A stretch of DNA of 64,000 nt from Variovorax gracilis (lineage in GTDB: Bacteria; Pseudomonadota; Gammaproteobacteria; Burkholderiales; Burkholderiaceae_C): the NCBI RefSeq assembly GCF_030317115.1, contig NZ_JASZYF010000006.1:62001-126000 (forward strand). The letters are read 5' to 3'. Position numbers and translations under genes: made by a program. Below, piece after piece: positions 18,183-26,526 of this stretch (position 1 is its first letter; the number at the start of each line of letters is the position of its first letter). The notes below the pieces were generated by a model that saw only the letters and a list, made by a program, of their open reading frames with translations, did not search any database and was not told where the DNA came from.

Positions 18183-19481
18183 TCAGGGCATGCATTGCGC
18201 GCGCTGCAGGTTGGCCTGCGCGTCACGCTGCAGCGCCGCCAGGTCCTTTGCCGCGTACTTGGCGGCCAGCGCCCGGCGACGCGTCGGCGAAGACTGGCCT
18301 GCGCCGACGGTGGGCGACGCACCGGTCGCCTTGAAATTGCTGTTGCGGAAGCTGTCCAGTCGGCGCCGCGCCTGCGGCCGGCCCTGCCGGTTGCGCGGGC
18401 AGGCGGGCAGCGCAGCGCCGACCGCCGGCGGCGGCGACACCGGCCGCGGCCGGTACACATGCATGAAGATCTCCTGCGCCTTCACGAAGGTGCGCAAGGC
18501 GCGGGTCCACAGCGCCCGCTCGATGCCCGAGTCGATGCACAGGAAGGCGAACTCCGCGAACAGGAAGAAGAAGTCGCCGTTCGGCTCGCCGACACCTGCA
18601 GTGCGGTCCGCGGCGATCGGGCTGCGCAACTGGCCGTTGGCGAAACGCTCGAAGCAGGTCTGGAAGGCGCCGAACTCGATGCCGCCGCGGCCGTCCTCGA
18701 AATACTCCCGGAAGAGCGCCAGTTGCCCCGCCGACAGCCGCAGCGCGCTGTTGCGCAGTCCGCCCGGCGGCAGCGCCTTGGGCGGTGGCACGCGACCCGC
18801 CAGCGCTTCGCTGGCGCGCAGGTTGCGGCGCGCCAGCAGCTCGGGTACCAGCGCGCCGACGTCGGCGCTGCGCTGCGCCTTCTGCGCCGCGTTGAGGTTG
18901 GGGTACGCGGGAATGCCGAACTTCGGGTCGCCCGGAAGGAAGCGCAGGTCGTACTGCGCGAAGAAGGCATTGCAGCCGGTGCCGAGGAAGACCTCCACGC
19001 GCCGGTTCATGGCGCGGCCGTCGGCCGTCGCATTGGACACCTTGGGCCTCGACTCGCCGAGCGTCTGGGGCACGATCGAGAGCGCGCCGGCGGGCACCGG
19101 GCCGAGCGCGGCAAGGGCCGCGCGCAGCTTGGCCTCGACCGCCTTCGCGCGGCGTTCGGCGAGGCCGAGGTTGTAGTTGTCCTTGCCGGTGGGGTCGGTG
19201 TGGCCGACCAGTCGCACGGTCCGGATCGGATCGCCCGAGACCCGACTCGCGACGATCAGCCGCGCGATGCGGTCGATGATCGCGTCGTGCACCGCGGGCA
19301 CGGCCGGGCCGTCGAAGGCGAAGCGGTCGAGCACCACGAAGGGCCGGTCGCGGATCGTCAGCGTCGGCAGCACCACCGTCGGCGCCGGCTTCTTCTTTTT
19401 CGCCGGCCCCGATTCGACCTCGAACGCGAATTCCGCCTCGCCGGCGGGCGCGAGCATCTCGAACATGGCTTCATCGTTCAT
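18183..19481 (-). CDS. OmpA-domain protein without signal peptide
   Basis: A 432-aa protein whose residues about 40-170 form an OmpA-like peptidoglycan-binding domain (GHTDPTGKDNYNLGLAERR, GRAMNRRVEVFLG). No signal peptide or lipobox precedes it. Instead the N-terminus has an acidic/aromatic stretch AEFAFEVESG and a KKKK linker. The remaining 260 residues have no family I recognise; they include a Phe-rich stretch (GDFFFLFAEFAFL) and a basic C-terminus. If it works outside the cytoplasm it must be exported by another route. It lies 24 bases behind the M15 peptidase gene, with stop-to-ATG spacing typical of this operon. Confidence 0.8.
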   Translation of the reverse strand: MNDEAMFEMLAPAGEAEFAFEVESGPAKKKKPAPTVVLPTLTIRDRPFVVLDRFAFDGPAVPAVHDAIIDRIARLIVASRVSGDPIRTVRLVGHTDPTGKDNYNLGLAERRAKAVEAKLRAALAALGPVPAGALSIVPQTLGESRPKVSNATADGRAMNRRVEVFLGTGCNAFFAQYDLRFLPGDPKFGIPAYPNLNAAQKAQRSADVGALVPELLARRNLRASEALAGRVPPPKALPPGGLRNSALRLSAGQLALFREYFEDGRGGIEFGAFQTCFERFANGQLRSPIAADRTAGVGEPNGDFFFLFAEFAFLCIDSGIERALWTRALRTFVKAQEIFMHVYRPRPVSPPPAVGAALPACPRNRQGRPQARRRLDSFRNSNFKATGASPTVGAGQSSPTRRRALAAKYAAKDLAALQRDAQANLQRAQCMP

Positions 19482-19505
19482 GGTGTGTCTCCTCGCACCC
19501 GGTGT

Positions 19506-20246
19506 TCAGGTGCCGGTGGTGGACCAGTGCCAGGGCTCCTTCGCGTAGTTCTTCAATCCGAAGCGCGCCGCGTTGCGCTGCAGCCAGCCGAAGCCGGGCG
19601 TGTCCTTGAATTGCCCGGCCATCTGCGAGCCGTACTTGAAGTCGATCGCCAGTCCGCGCTCGTGCATCGAAGTGCCGGGCCTGGCGGTCGGCGGCGTGCA
19701 CTGGCTCGGCGACTTGTCGTAGATGTCGTAGTGCGTGGTGCCGCAGTTCTTCTTGCGCACCGCGATCTGCTCGTCGGGCGAGCGGAAGCCGCTGCCGCCG
19801 AGCGGCACGCCGTCGGCCTGGGCGGCGGCCAGCAGGGCGTCGACCTGCGGCGCGATCTGGCGCGCCACCAGGATGCCCCGCACGTTGACGATGTCGGGGG
19901 CGCCCGGGGGCGGTTTGGCCGGCGTCGCGGGTGCGGAGGGCACCGGCGGGCGCGGCGTCGCGCGCACCAGGCGGTCGCGGATCGATACCCACTCGGAGGC
20001 CAGCGCAGTGAAGCCCGCCTCGCTGCTGCGCAGCGGCGCCCCATTGCGCTCCGGATGGCGGGAGAAGAACACCAGGTCGGTCAAGGTGTTCTCGTCGCGG
20101 AAGCCCGCGTCGGCGGCGCGCTGGATCGCCAGCGGCTCGTTCCGCGCGCTCAGTGCATCCATCACCGGCTTCGGAAAGCCGACGAAGCTGAATTCCTCCT
20201 CGAACTCGGCCGAGCGGCCGGCGAGCGTCGGGATCGGGCGGTACAT
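19506..20246 (-). CDS. M15-family D-Ala-D-Ala carboxypeptidase (VanY-like)
   Basis: A 246-aa protein with an M15B peptidase domain in the C-terminal half. It shows substrate-binding GSGFRSPDEQ (151-160) and zinc ligands His195 and Asp202 in SMHERGLAIDF. Catalytic Glu238 and the third zinc ligand His240 lie in EPWHWS. Such enzymes trim the terminal D-Ala of peptidoglycan stems. The N-terminal 95 residues form a separate small helical domain with the sequence LVFFSRHPERNGAPL, preceded by an acidic-aromatic FEEEFSF. A Pro/Ala linker joins the two. No signal peptide is present, as for the neighbouring OmpA-domain protein. The GGAGACCGCC ribosome leader resembles those of other genes in the operon. 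Confidence 0.85.
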   Translation of the reverse strand: MYRPIPTLAGRSAEFEEEFSFVGFPKPVMDALSARNEPLAIQRAADAGFRDENTLTDLVFFSRHPERNGAPLRSSEAGFTALASEWVSIRDRLVRATPRPPVPSAPATPAKPPPGAPDIVNVRGILVARQIAPQVDALLAAAQADGVPLGGSGFRSPDEQIAVRKKNCGTTHYDIYDKSPSQCTPPTARPGTSMHERGLAIDFKYGSQMAGQFKDTPGFGWLQRNAARFGLKNYAKEPWHWSTTGT

Positions 20247-20270
20247 GGCGGTCTCCGGCTGCGGCGCACG

Positions 20271-21002
20271 TCAGGTACCGAAAAGCACGATTTGGCGGCC
20301 GCGGCGCTGCCAGCGGCCGGACAGTGCGCGGCCGTACCCGGCGGCTTCGCCTTCGTACTCGAACTCGCCGCCGTAGCCGCCCTCGTCTTCGCCCTCTCCC
20401 TCTCCCTCATATTCGTACTCGGCCTCTGCCTGGGCTTCGCTCATCAGCTCGGCCTCGTTGGCCGCGAAGCTCGGCACGTGGGCGCGGGCGGCAGCCAGCA
20501 GCGCCTGGCGCACCGCCGCTTCGGGCGGCGTGCCGGGCGCCGCGGCGCTGGCCTGCTGCGCCGCGCTGGCGGCGACCCGCACGAAGCGCCGCGCGATCTC
20601 GAACTCGGCTTCCTCGGCCTCCATCTCGCCGAATTCCATCTCCAGCGCCTTGCTCACCGCGCTGCCGAGCGCACTGCCGATCGCGGTCCCGACGCCCGGG
20701 ATCGGGATGAAGGAGCCGAGCGCACCGCCGACCAGCGGCAGGGCCTTCTTCGCCAGCCCCTTGAGCGCCCCGCCCAGCGGCTTGAGCACCTTGCTGCCGA
20801 CGAAGGAGCCGACTTTCTTGAGGCCGCGGCCGATGCCCTTGAAGAGCTTGCCGAGGAATTGCTCCCACTCGGCTTCGTTCGAGACGGAGAGCAGTTCCAT
20901 CGCGAGTTCGACCTCCTCGGATTCGCTGATCGGCGGGCTGGCCGGCAGGCCGCGCTGGCGGCGCGACTGGCACGTATGACAGGGGCAGGAAGGCGTGTGC
21001 AT
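20271..21002 (-). CDS. Tagged Gly-zipper protein A (paralogue 1 of 3)
   Basis: A 243-aa protein of no family I can name. In order: a Cys cluster CPCHTC (residues 6-11); a conserved segment AMELLSVSNEAEWEQFLGKL; a basic, Gly-rich amphipathic region ending in GxxxG-type zippers (GGALGSFIPIPGVGTAIG); a helical EFEIARRFVR segment; an acidic-aromatic stretch with repeated EYE/EGE; and a C-terminal 16-residue tag SGRWQRRGRQIVLFGT. Segment order and tag are shared with the products at 26527-27231 and 27291-27899. An AAGGAGA ribosome site lies 6 nt before the ATG. A membrane-active or self-assembling part is suggested by the zipper region, but the function is unknown. Confidence 0.8.
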   Translation of the reverse strand: MHTPSCPCHTCQSRRQRGLPASPPISESEEVELAMELLSVSNEAEWEQFLGKLFKGIGRGLKKVGSFVGSKVLKPLGGALKGLAKKALPLVGGALGSFIPIPGVGTAIGSALGSAVSKALEMEFGEMEAEEAEFEIARRFVRVAASAAQQASAAAPGTPPEAAVRQALLAAARAHVPSFAANEAELMSEAQAEAEYEYEGEGEGEDEGGYGGEFEYEGEAAGYGRALSGRWQRRGRQIVLFGT

Positions 21003-21038
21003 GGTGGTCTCCTTGGATTCATGGCTTCGCGAAGGGCG

Positions 21039-21971
21039 TCAGAACACGGCTTCGAAGGCCTGTTCGAACTCGCGCGACTTGACGTTGGTCAATGGGCCGC
21101 CTTGCGAGCGGCGTCCGTGGCGGGCGATGGTCGCGGCCTCGGCGCGGCCGAGTTGCGCCGGCGTGGCGCCGCGCATCGGTCTCAGCTTGACGCTGTAGCG
21201 ACCGACACCCAGCTTCAAGTGCGTGAGGCACAGCAGGTGCTGCTGCAGCCGCCGCTTCAGCCAGTTGGCGCGGCCGACGTAGATCCGCTCGCCGTTCTTG
21301 TAGATCGTGTAGATGCCGGGGCCGGCCGCGCGCGGATCGTCGATCGCCTGTGCGAGGCTCAGGGCTCCCGGCGCCAGTTCGCCCTCGGGCGCGCCGGGCC
21401 ACGCCGGCATGCCGTTGCGGCCGAGTGGCCGGAACTCGAATTCCTCTGCCGGCGCGTCGGCGGGGGTGTCGGCCGGTGCGCTTGCCGATGGTTCCGTCGG
21501 CGCGTCTGCCGGTGCGCCCGCGCCGGCGTCGGGAGGCGCGTCCGGCGGCGCGGCCTCGGGCGGTGCCGCACCGCCGGCGGAAGGCGCTCCCGTCGCAGGG
21601 CCGCGCTGCAGGCATTCCTGGACGCAGCGCCAGGTGTCCGACCCCGGCGGCACGCCGAAGGGCTCTGCGACGAATGGCGCCGGGTAGCCGCCGCCGCCCG
21701 GCGGCCAGGGCATGGGCGGGCGCGGCACGCGCGGGCGCGGGCGAGGTCGCTGCGGCGGCCGCGGGGGTGGCCGGCGTTGTGCCACGCGAGGCGCGGGCCT
21801 CGGCGGGCGCCGTGGCGCGGCCCTTTGCGGGCGAACGCGGCGCGGCTGCATCCGGCCGCGGCCGACCTCGCCGGCGAAGGCTTCATCGAGGATCTCGAAC
21901 GCTTCCTGCGAAGGTCCGGCGGCGAGCATGCCGGTGAAGGGCTGCTCGGCAAAGATGGCGGGGTGGTCCAT
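21039..21971 (-). CDS. GIY-YIG domain protein with Pro/Arg-rich arm
   Basis: A 310-aa protein. The C-terminal 90 residues are a GIY-YIG nuclease-type domain: GIYTIYKNGERIYVG, then Arg-containing ANWLKRRLQQH, then Glu in RAEAATIARHG, which is the family's order of catalytic residues. Residues about 40-95 are an extreme Pro/Arg arm. A short WRCVQECLQR segment and a Pro/Ala-rich linker (about 130-200) follow, then EEFEFRPLGRNGMP. The family includes DNA endonucleases, but enzymatic activity here is unproven. The first 35 residues resemble a short recruitment segment. It sits 9 bases behind the PLP enzyme gene and 36 before protein A. No signal peptide. Confidence 0.75.
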   Translation of the reverse strand: MDHPAIFAEQPFTGMLAAGPSQEAFEILDEAFAGEVGRGRMQPRRVRPQRAAPRRPPRPAPRVAQRRPPPRPPQRPRPRPRVPRPPMPWPPGGGGYPAPFVAEPFGVPPGSDTWRCVQECLQRGPATGAPSAGGAAPPEAAPPDAPPDAGAGAPADAPTEPSASAPADTPADAPAEEFEFRPLGRNGMPAWPGAPEGELAPGALSLAQAIDDPRAAGPGIYTIYKNGERIYVGRANWLKRRLQQHLLCLTHLKLGVGRYSVKLRPMRGATPAQLGRAEAATIARHGRRSQGGPLTNVKSREFEQAFEAVF

Positions 21972-21980
21972 GACGGCTCC

Positions 21981-23087
21981 TCAATGGATGGCGTGGGCCA
22001 GCGGCGCGAAGGGCGCCGCGGCATGGCCGGCGCGGGCCAGCAACTGCGCCACGCCGTCGATGTGCGCCTGGCGATGCAGGGCGGTGACGATGAAGGTCAG
22101 GCGCGGCGCCAGTTCCTGGCAGCCGCGCGTCAGCAGGGCGCGCACGCCGCTCGCCTGGAGCCGGCGCCACAGCAGTGGTGCCAGTTCCGGGCCCTGGTGC
22201 GATACGAAGGACTGCACCGGAAACGGCAGCCGGCCGACCGGCACCAGCCCGGCCTGCGCCAGTGTTTCGCGCAGCCGCAGCACCAGCCGCAGCAACCGGG
22301 CCCGCCAGCCGTCGCCGTAGCGCGCACCCAGCGCCACGGCCTGCCGCGCGGCCGCCACCGCCGCGCTCGATGGCGGGCTGCAATGCAGCCGGGTCTCGCT
22401 GCGGTCGAGGAAGCGCCCGATCAGCGCATCGCTGCCCGACAGGGCCGCCACCGGCGCGCCGAATCCCTTGGCGAGCGAGGCGCCCACGGCAATGTGCGCG
22501 CCGCCCACGCCTTGCCAGCGGAGCGATCCGCCGCCGCCATGGCCGAAGGGGCAGGCCGCCGAGGGTTCCGCGCCCAGGATGCCGAGCGCCTGGGTGTCGT
22601 CGAGGACCAGCGTGCCGCCGCCCTCGCCCGCGATGCGCGCATAGGCCGCGAGCGGCGCCGGCCGGTTGCATCCCGGGCAGAAGCCATCGCAGACCACCAC
22701 CGGCCGCAGGCCGTCGCGCACTGCGCCGCGTGCCAGTCGCTCCAGCGCGGCGCTGTCGTGATGCGCGAAGCGGCGCACCGCGGCACCGGCTGCGGCCGCG
22801 CCCTCGGCACTCCAGCGCAGGATGGGATAGGCGCCGGCGTCGAGCAGCAGTGCCGATCGCGTCTCGCGCGCCAGCTGCCGCAGCAGGTCCCAGAACAGGT
22901 GCAGTGTCGACGGCAGCAGCGTCGCGGCGGCCAGCCCCTGCAGCCGGGGCAGCGCGGCGGCGGCGGCTTCGGCACCCTCGGGCTCCGCGAGCGCCGCCGG
23001 CTGTCCGCGTGTCAGCGCGGTCCAGGGCGGCAGTGTGGCACTCGCATGCCGCAGCCCGAGGTACAGCGCGCTCGTGAAGTCGGCCAT
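21981..23087 (-). CDS. Oxoamine-synthase-fold PLP enzyme, atypical
   Basis: A 368-aa fold-type I PLP enzyme resembling 8-amino-7-oxononanoate synthase and 2-amino-3-ketobutyrate ligase. The Schiff-base Lys is probably Lys207 in GASLAKGFGAP. The cofactor Asp is Asp163 in LVLDDTQALGILG. The family's usual His three residues later (D-x-x-H, contacting the PLP hydroxyl) is Gln166 here. A Cys triad, Cys133/137/140 (CDGFCPGC), sits where the family normally has TDGVFSMDG. These changes suggest an altered or lost reaction. Biotin synthesis is unlikely because no other bio gene is nearby. It lies 21 bases behind the 709-residue protein gene. Confidence 0.75.
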   Translation of the reverse strand: MADFTSALYLGLRHASATLPPWTALTRGQPAALAEPEGAEAAAAALPRLQGLAAATLLPSTLHLFWDLLRQLARETRSALLLDAGAYPILRWSAEGAAAAGAAVRRFAHHDSAALERLARGAVRDGLRPVVVCDGFCPGCNRPAPLAAYARIAGEGGGTLVLDDTQALGILGAEPSAACPFGHGGGGSLRWQGVGGAHIAVGASLAKGFGAPVAALSGSDALIGRFLDRSETRLHCSPPSSAAVAAARQAVALGARYGDGWRARLLRLVLRLRETLAQAGLVPVGRLPFPVQSFVSHQGPELAPLLWRRLQASGVRALLTRGCQELAPRLTFIVTALHRQAHIDGVAQLLARAGHAAAPFAPLAHAIH

Positions 23088-23108
23088 GGCATCGCTCCGG
23101 CCGTGGTC

Positions 23109-25238
23109 TCAGGCGACACGCTGCTGCGTTGCCAGTCGCCGCTGCAGCAGCACCGAGGGCAGGGTCGCGTCGATCTTCGCGTCCGGCGACTCCAGCGCCA
23201 GCTCGACCCCGGTGACGGAGCGGTAGGCGTGGCTGTACCCCTGGATCTGCGGCCGGAAGAAGCGCGCCCAGTTGAAGGCCTGCAGCGGGTCCTGCACATC
23301 GCTCCAGTGGCCCCAGCGGATCGACAGCAGGATCTGCTCGCCGAAGATCGCCAGGTTGCGGAAGTGCAGCACGCTGGTGTCGGTCCAGCCCTGCACCTTC
23401 TTCATCGCATCGACGCGATCCATCCAGGGCTCGGGGTAGGCGGTCATGATGCGCGTCGGCAGGAACTCGCGGAACTCCGGCCGCGCCAGCAGCCACTGCT
23501 GCATCAGCATCTCGATGCGGGCGGTCGACGGCAGGTCGCCGAACTGGTTGTGCGCGCCCTGCGACAGGATCAGGTGCACTTCCTTCAACGCGTTGAGCAC
23601 CGGGAAGGCGTCGGCCTTGACCGTCGTGTCGTCGTCCTGCTTGAAGAAGCTGGTGCAGTAGCGCAGCAGGTTGTGGAAGGCTTCCAGGAAGCGCGAGCGG
23701 CTGTCGGCCGTCTGCATGCGCCGCACCGCCTTGCCCTCGAGCCGCAGGCCGTAGTGATGGTCGTACTCGTAGTTGCGACGCACGATGCTCAGGCGGTGCT
23801 GCTCGTCCTGCACGTAGCCCCACAGCACGTTGTTGAGCGGGCGCAGCGGGTCGATCTCCAGGTTGACCAGCGGGTCGCGCTCGCCCGAACGCACGTTCTG
23901 GAAGCGGCGCGCGATGCTGTTCATGGTCTGCACTAGCATCCCTTCCTCGTGCCAGTAGGACCAGATCAGTTCGAGCAGGCAGGGGTTCGTCAGCTTTTCC
24001 TGCAGGAGGCCGGTGCACTGGCCGACGCTTTCGAGATCGGAGTCGAGCCCCTGCAGCTTGATCCCGATGTCGGGCAGCTTGGAGCGGATCACTGCCAGGT
24101 AAGGCAGCGTCCGGTCCTGGACCCTCCCGCCGCGGAACGGCACCAGGTACTGGTCGGTGAACACCATTTCCACCTCCGCGAGCCCGGGCGGCGGCAGGTC
24201 GCGGCGCTTCAGGTAGGCGAGGTCGCCGTCCCTGTCGAACGGCCGTGGCGGCCGCAGCACGCCGCAGTTGACCATCACGAAGGCTTCGGTCGCCGCCTTG
24301 ACCACACGGTAGGCGTCCGAGTCCGTGAACGGCAACAGCCGCTTCGGACGGAGTTCCTCGCGGAAGGTGCGGCGCTTTTCCTGGAAGCGAGCCTGCTCGA
24401 AATCAGGCAGGTCCGGCGAGTCCGTCTCCCCGCAGAACAGCGTGTCCATGTAGTGCAGGTAGTTGTTGAACGCCAACTGCCCGGTGCTGTTGAGGATGCC
24501 TTGCCAGAGCGACAGGTCCGACGTCGTCGCGGTGGCGGTGCGCTGCAGCGCGACGCCGATGTCACCCGTGACCGGCTGCGGTGTCTTCTCGCTGCCCTCG
24601 AATTCGGCCGAGACGCCGAGACCGGCCTTGTTCCTTCCGCCCGGCACCTCGGGAACGGTGGACACGGCGACGAAGGGCACGAAGGTGTCCAGGCGAAGCT
24701 GTTGCAAGCCCGCCGAGGCAACGTGATAGCGCCAGGCGTTCGGCACGCCGGGGATGGGGCGCAGGCTCGCCGGCGCATCGACCTCGAGCTCAATCCGGTC
24801 CGAATAGTTGTGCACCATGCGAATCTCGACATCGTCGCCGACCTGTGGCGAGCGGCATGGATTGGGCGTGCAGTCGGGATTCAGCAGCATGGCTGTTGCC
24901 GTGACGTCGAGTCCGAGCTCGAAGCAGACGTCGTGCACGCCACCGGGCTCCACCGTCACGTGCGAAGGATTCTGGATCGGGTCCGGGACGTGATGGCAGA
25001 TCACGTGGTAGTTGCCCGCGGGCTGCTTGGGAAACACGCCGCGCCCGTCTCCTTGCGTGCTGGCGGTGGTCACGTAGTGATCCACGTGGCCCACCTTCGC
25101 GCTCTTGCCTGCCGGCGGAACGGGTTCGATGCGGAAGAGGCTGCAGCTCGCATCGGACAGCGGCCTGCCGTTGTCGTGAACGCTGAAGCAAATGATGCCG
25201 GGGCGGTCGGTGCCGGTGGCAAAGGGGGTGGTGGTCAT
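23109..25238 (-). CDS. Large conserved-looking protein of unknown function (709 aa)
   Basis: I do not recognise this protein. The N-terminal 110 residues look like a beta-sandwich of prealbumin/SpaA type (IICFSVHDNGRPLSDASCSL, then GVFPKQPAGNYHV). A second beta-rich part runs to about 200. The remaining 480 residues are mainly helical and rich in Trp, Tyr and Phe, with motifs such as LIWSYWHEEGM and NNVLWGYVQDEQHRLS that look conserved rather than random. No signal peptide, transmembrane helix or catalytic motif was seen. It starts with an AAGGAGA ribosome site and lies 22 bases behind the metallopeptidase gene. As the largest product of the operon it may be a scaffold or structural component; that is a guess. 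Confidence 0.75.
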   Translation of the reverse strand: MTTTPFATGTDRPGIICFSVHDNGRPLSDASCSLFRIEPVPPAGKSAKVGHVDHYVTTASTQGDGRGVFPKQPAGNYHVICHHVPDPIQNPSHVTVEPGGVHDVCFELGLDVTATAMLLNPDCTPNPCRSPQVGDDVEIRMVHNYSDRIELEVDAPASLRPIPGVPNAWRYHVASAGLQQLRLDTFVPFVAVSTVPEVPGGRNKAGLGVSAEFEGSEKTPQPVTGDIGVALQRTATATTSDLSLWQGILNSTGQLAFNNYLHYMDTLFCGETDSPDLPDFEQARFQEKRRTFREELRPKRLLPFTDSDAYRVVKAATEAFVMVNCGVLRPPRPFDRDGDLAYLKRRDLPPPGLAEVEMVFTDQYLVPFRGGRVQDRTLPYLAVIRSKLPDIGIKLQGLDSDLESVGQCTGLLQEKLTNPCLLELIWSYWHEEGMLVQTMNSIARRFQNVRSGERDPLVNLEIDPLRPLNNVLWGYVQDEQHRLSIVRRNYEYDHHYGLRLEGKAVRRMQTADSRSRFLEAFHNLLRYCTSFFKQDDDTTVKADAFPVLNALKEVHLILSQGAHNQFGDLPSTARIEMLMQQWLLARPEFREFLPTRIMTAYPEPWMDRVDAMKKVQGWTDTSVLHFRNLAIFGEQILLSIRWGHWSDVQDPLQAFNWARFFRPQIQGYSHAYRSVTGVELALESPDAKIDATLPSVLLQRRLATQQRVA

Positions 25239-25260
25239 CTGAGTTCTCCTTGAACAACGG

Positions 25261-26523
25261 TCATGCCGGATTCGCGTCGCGCAGCGCGCCGCGCAACGCC
25301 CAGTGCGTCAGCAGCTTCGCGAACAGGTGGCTTTCTTCCTCGGGCGTGAGCTGCCCATTGGCACGGGCCTGGCCCAGCACGGCGAACACCAGCGTCGGCC
25401 CCGCGCGGTACATGGCCGCCGGTGCGCCGCGCCAGGTCTGGAACAGTGCGAAGAGCCGGGCCGGCTGGTGTTCGGCCACGCCGAGCGCTTCCTTCAGCGA
25501 ACGACCGCGCAGGCTGCGCGGACGGTGGTCCACCAGCAGGCCGACGAAGCCCGGCATCGCCGTCAGCAGTTCGTCGAACAGGCGGCGGGTGCCGGCGTCC
25601 AGGCCGTCGAGCGGGTAGTACGAATCCCACAGCGCAGCCAACCGCGCCCACTGCGGATGCGGATACATCGCCTGCCCCATCGCGCAGGAGAGCCGCACGC
25701 GGATCCACGGCACGGGATGCGGATCGTCCAGGTTGAGCCGGAACATGAAGGCGCGCGGCAGGCTCACCACGCCCATCAGCCCCATCGTGGCGGTGATGCC
25801 CAGACGGGCACAGGACCAGAAGTCGCTGAGGATCTCGCCGATCCAGCGCTCGAACAGCCGCCAGGCATTGCCGCCGCTGCGCTGCATGCCCTGCAGCAGC
25901 GGCCGCAGCGAGTTCGCGAGATCGAGCAACGCCGAGGCCTGGTGGCCCACCTCATGGATCAGCGACGAGGCAATGCCGCTGCCCACCATGCGCTCGCGCG
26001 GCACGCGGATCACCGCCACCGGGCTTTCGCCACCGCCCGGCAGGCGGGTGCGCGCGCGGCGGATGGCCGCGCCGACGCCTCGGTCCAGGTAGCACATGAG
26101 GGGCGGGACCTCGTAGTAGCCCGGAAGCGCCAGCGCATCGGCGGCGACGATGTCGAGCCCGCAGAGCCAGACGCCCGTGTCGTGTTCGCTGCGCTGCGAG
26201 ATGACGTCGTTGAAGAGATCGAACTGCGTCAGCACCGCGTTGAACTTGAGGCGCAGGATCGTGAAGCGGCGCTGCGCCTCCGCCGCGGTCGCCCGCCGCG
26301 CCGGCGCACCGTGCAGCCAGGCGAGGAAGCCCAGCACCATCGCGCGCATCTCGCGCCGGCCGGCCACCAGGTAGCGCTCGGTCGCGGCCTGCGCGCCGGG
26401 CTGCAGCGCGGCGGCCGGCAGCATCGGTTCGAGCAGCGCGAAAGGCTTGACCCGGGCCAGGCGCGTCAGCAGGGCGCGCGCCTCCTGGGCGAGCATCCAT
26501 GCGGCGAAGGGGCTGATGGTCAT
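25261..26523 (-). CDS. Gluzincin-like zinc metallopeptidase
   Basis: A 420-aa protein with the zinc-peptidase motif HEVGH at residues 190-194 (SLIHEVGHQASALL). An E-x3-D motif lies at 230-234 (GEILSD) 36 residues later, the spacing and third-ligand pattern of gluzincins such as the thermolysin group. The rest has no named domain that I recognise. The N-terminal 180 residues are helical, and the C-terminal part contains Trp/Pro-rich loops. No signal peptide. It starts 3 bases after the stop of tagged protein B, which implies translational coupling. A role in processing the tagged proteins is attractive but unproven. Confidence 0.72.
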   Translation of the reverse strand: MTISPFAAWMLAQEARALLTRLARVKPFALLEPMLPAAALQPGAQAATERYLVAGRREMRAMVLGFLAWLHGAPARRATAAEAQRRFTILRLKFNAVLTQFDLFNDVISQRSEHDTGVWLCGLDIVAADALALPGYYEVPPLMCYLDRGVGAAIRRARTRLPGGGESPVAVIRVPRERMVGSGIASSLIHEVGHQASALLDLANSLRPLLQGMQRSGGNAWRLFERWIGEILSDFWSCARLGITATMGLMGVVSLPRAFMFRLNLDDPHPVPWIRVRLSCAMGQAMYPHPQWARLAALWDSYYPLDGLDAGTRRLFDELLTAMPGFVGLLVDHRPRSLRGRSLKEALGVAEHQPARLFALFQTWRGAPAAMYRAGPTLVFAVLGQARANGQLTPEEESHLFAKLLTHWALRGALRDANPA

Positions 26524-26526
26524 CGC

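Noticed and set aside
22667..22690. CxxxCxxC in the PLP enzyme as a radical SAM motif
   Set aside because: The rest of the protein is a fold-type I PLP enzyme with no radical SAM barrel; the Cys spacing alone is not evidence.
18150..23936. 1928-codon open frame on the plus strand opposite the tagged-protein operon
   Set aside because: High-GC antisense shadow: His/Arg/Ala-rich low-complexity product, no ribosome site, and the minus strand carries genes with clear motifs.
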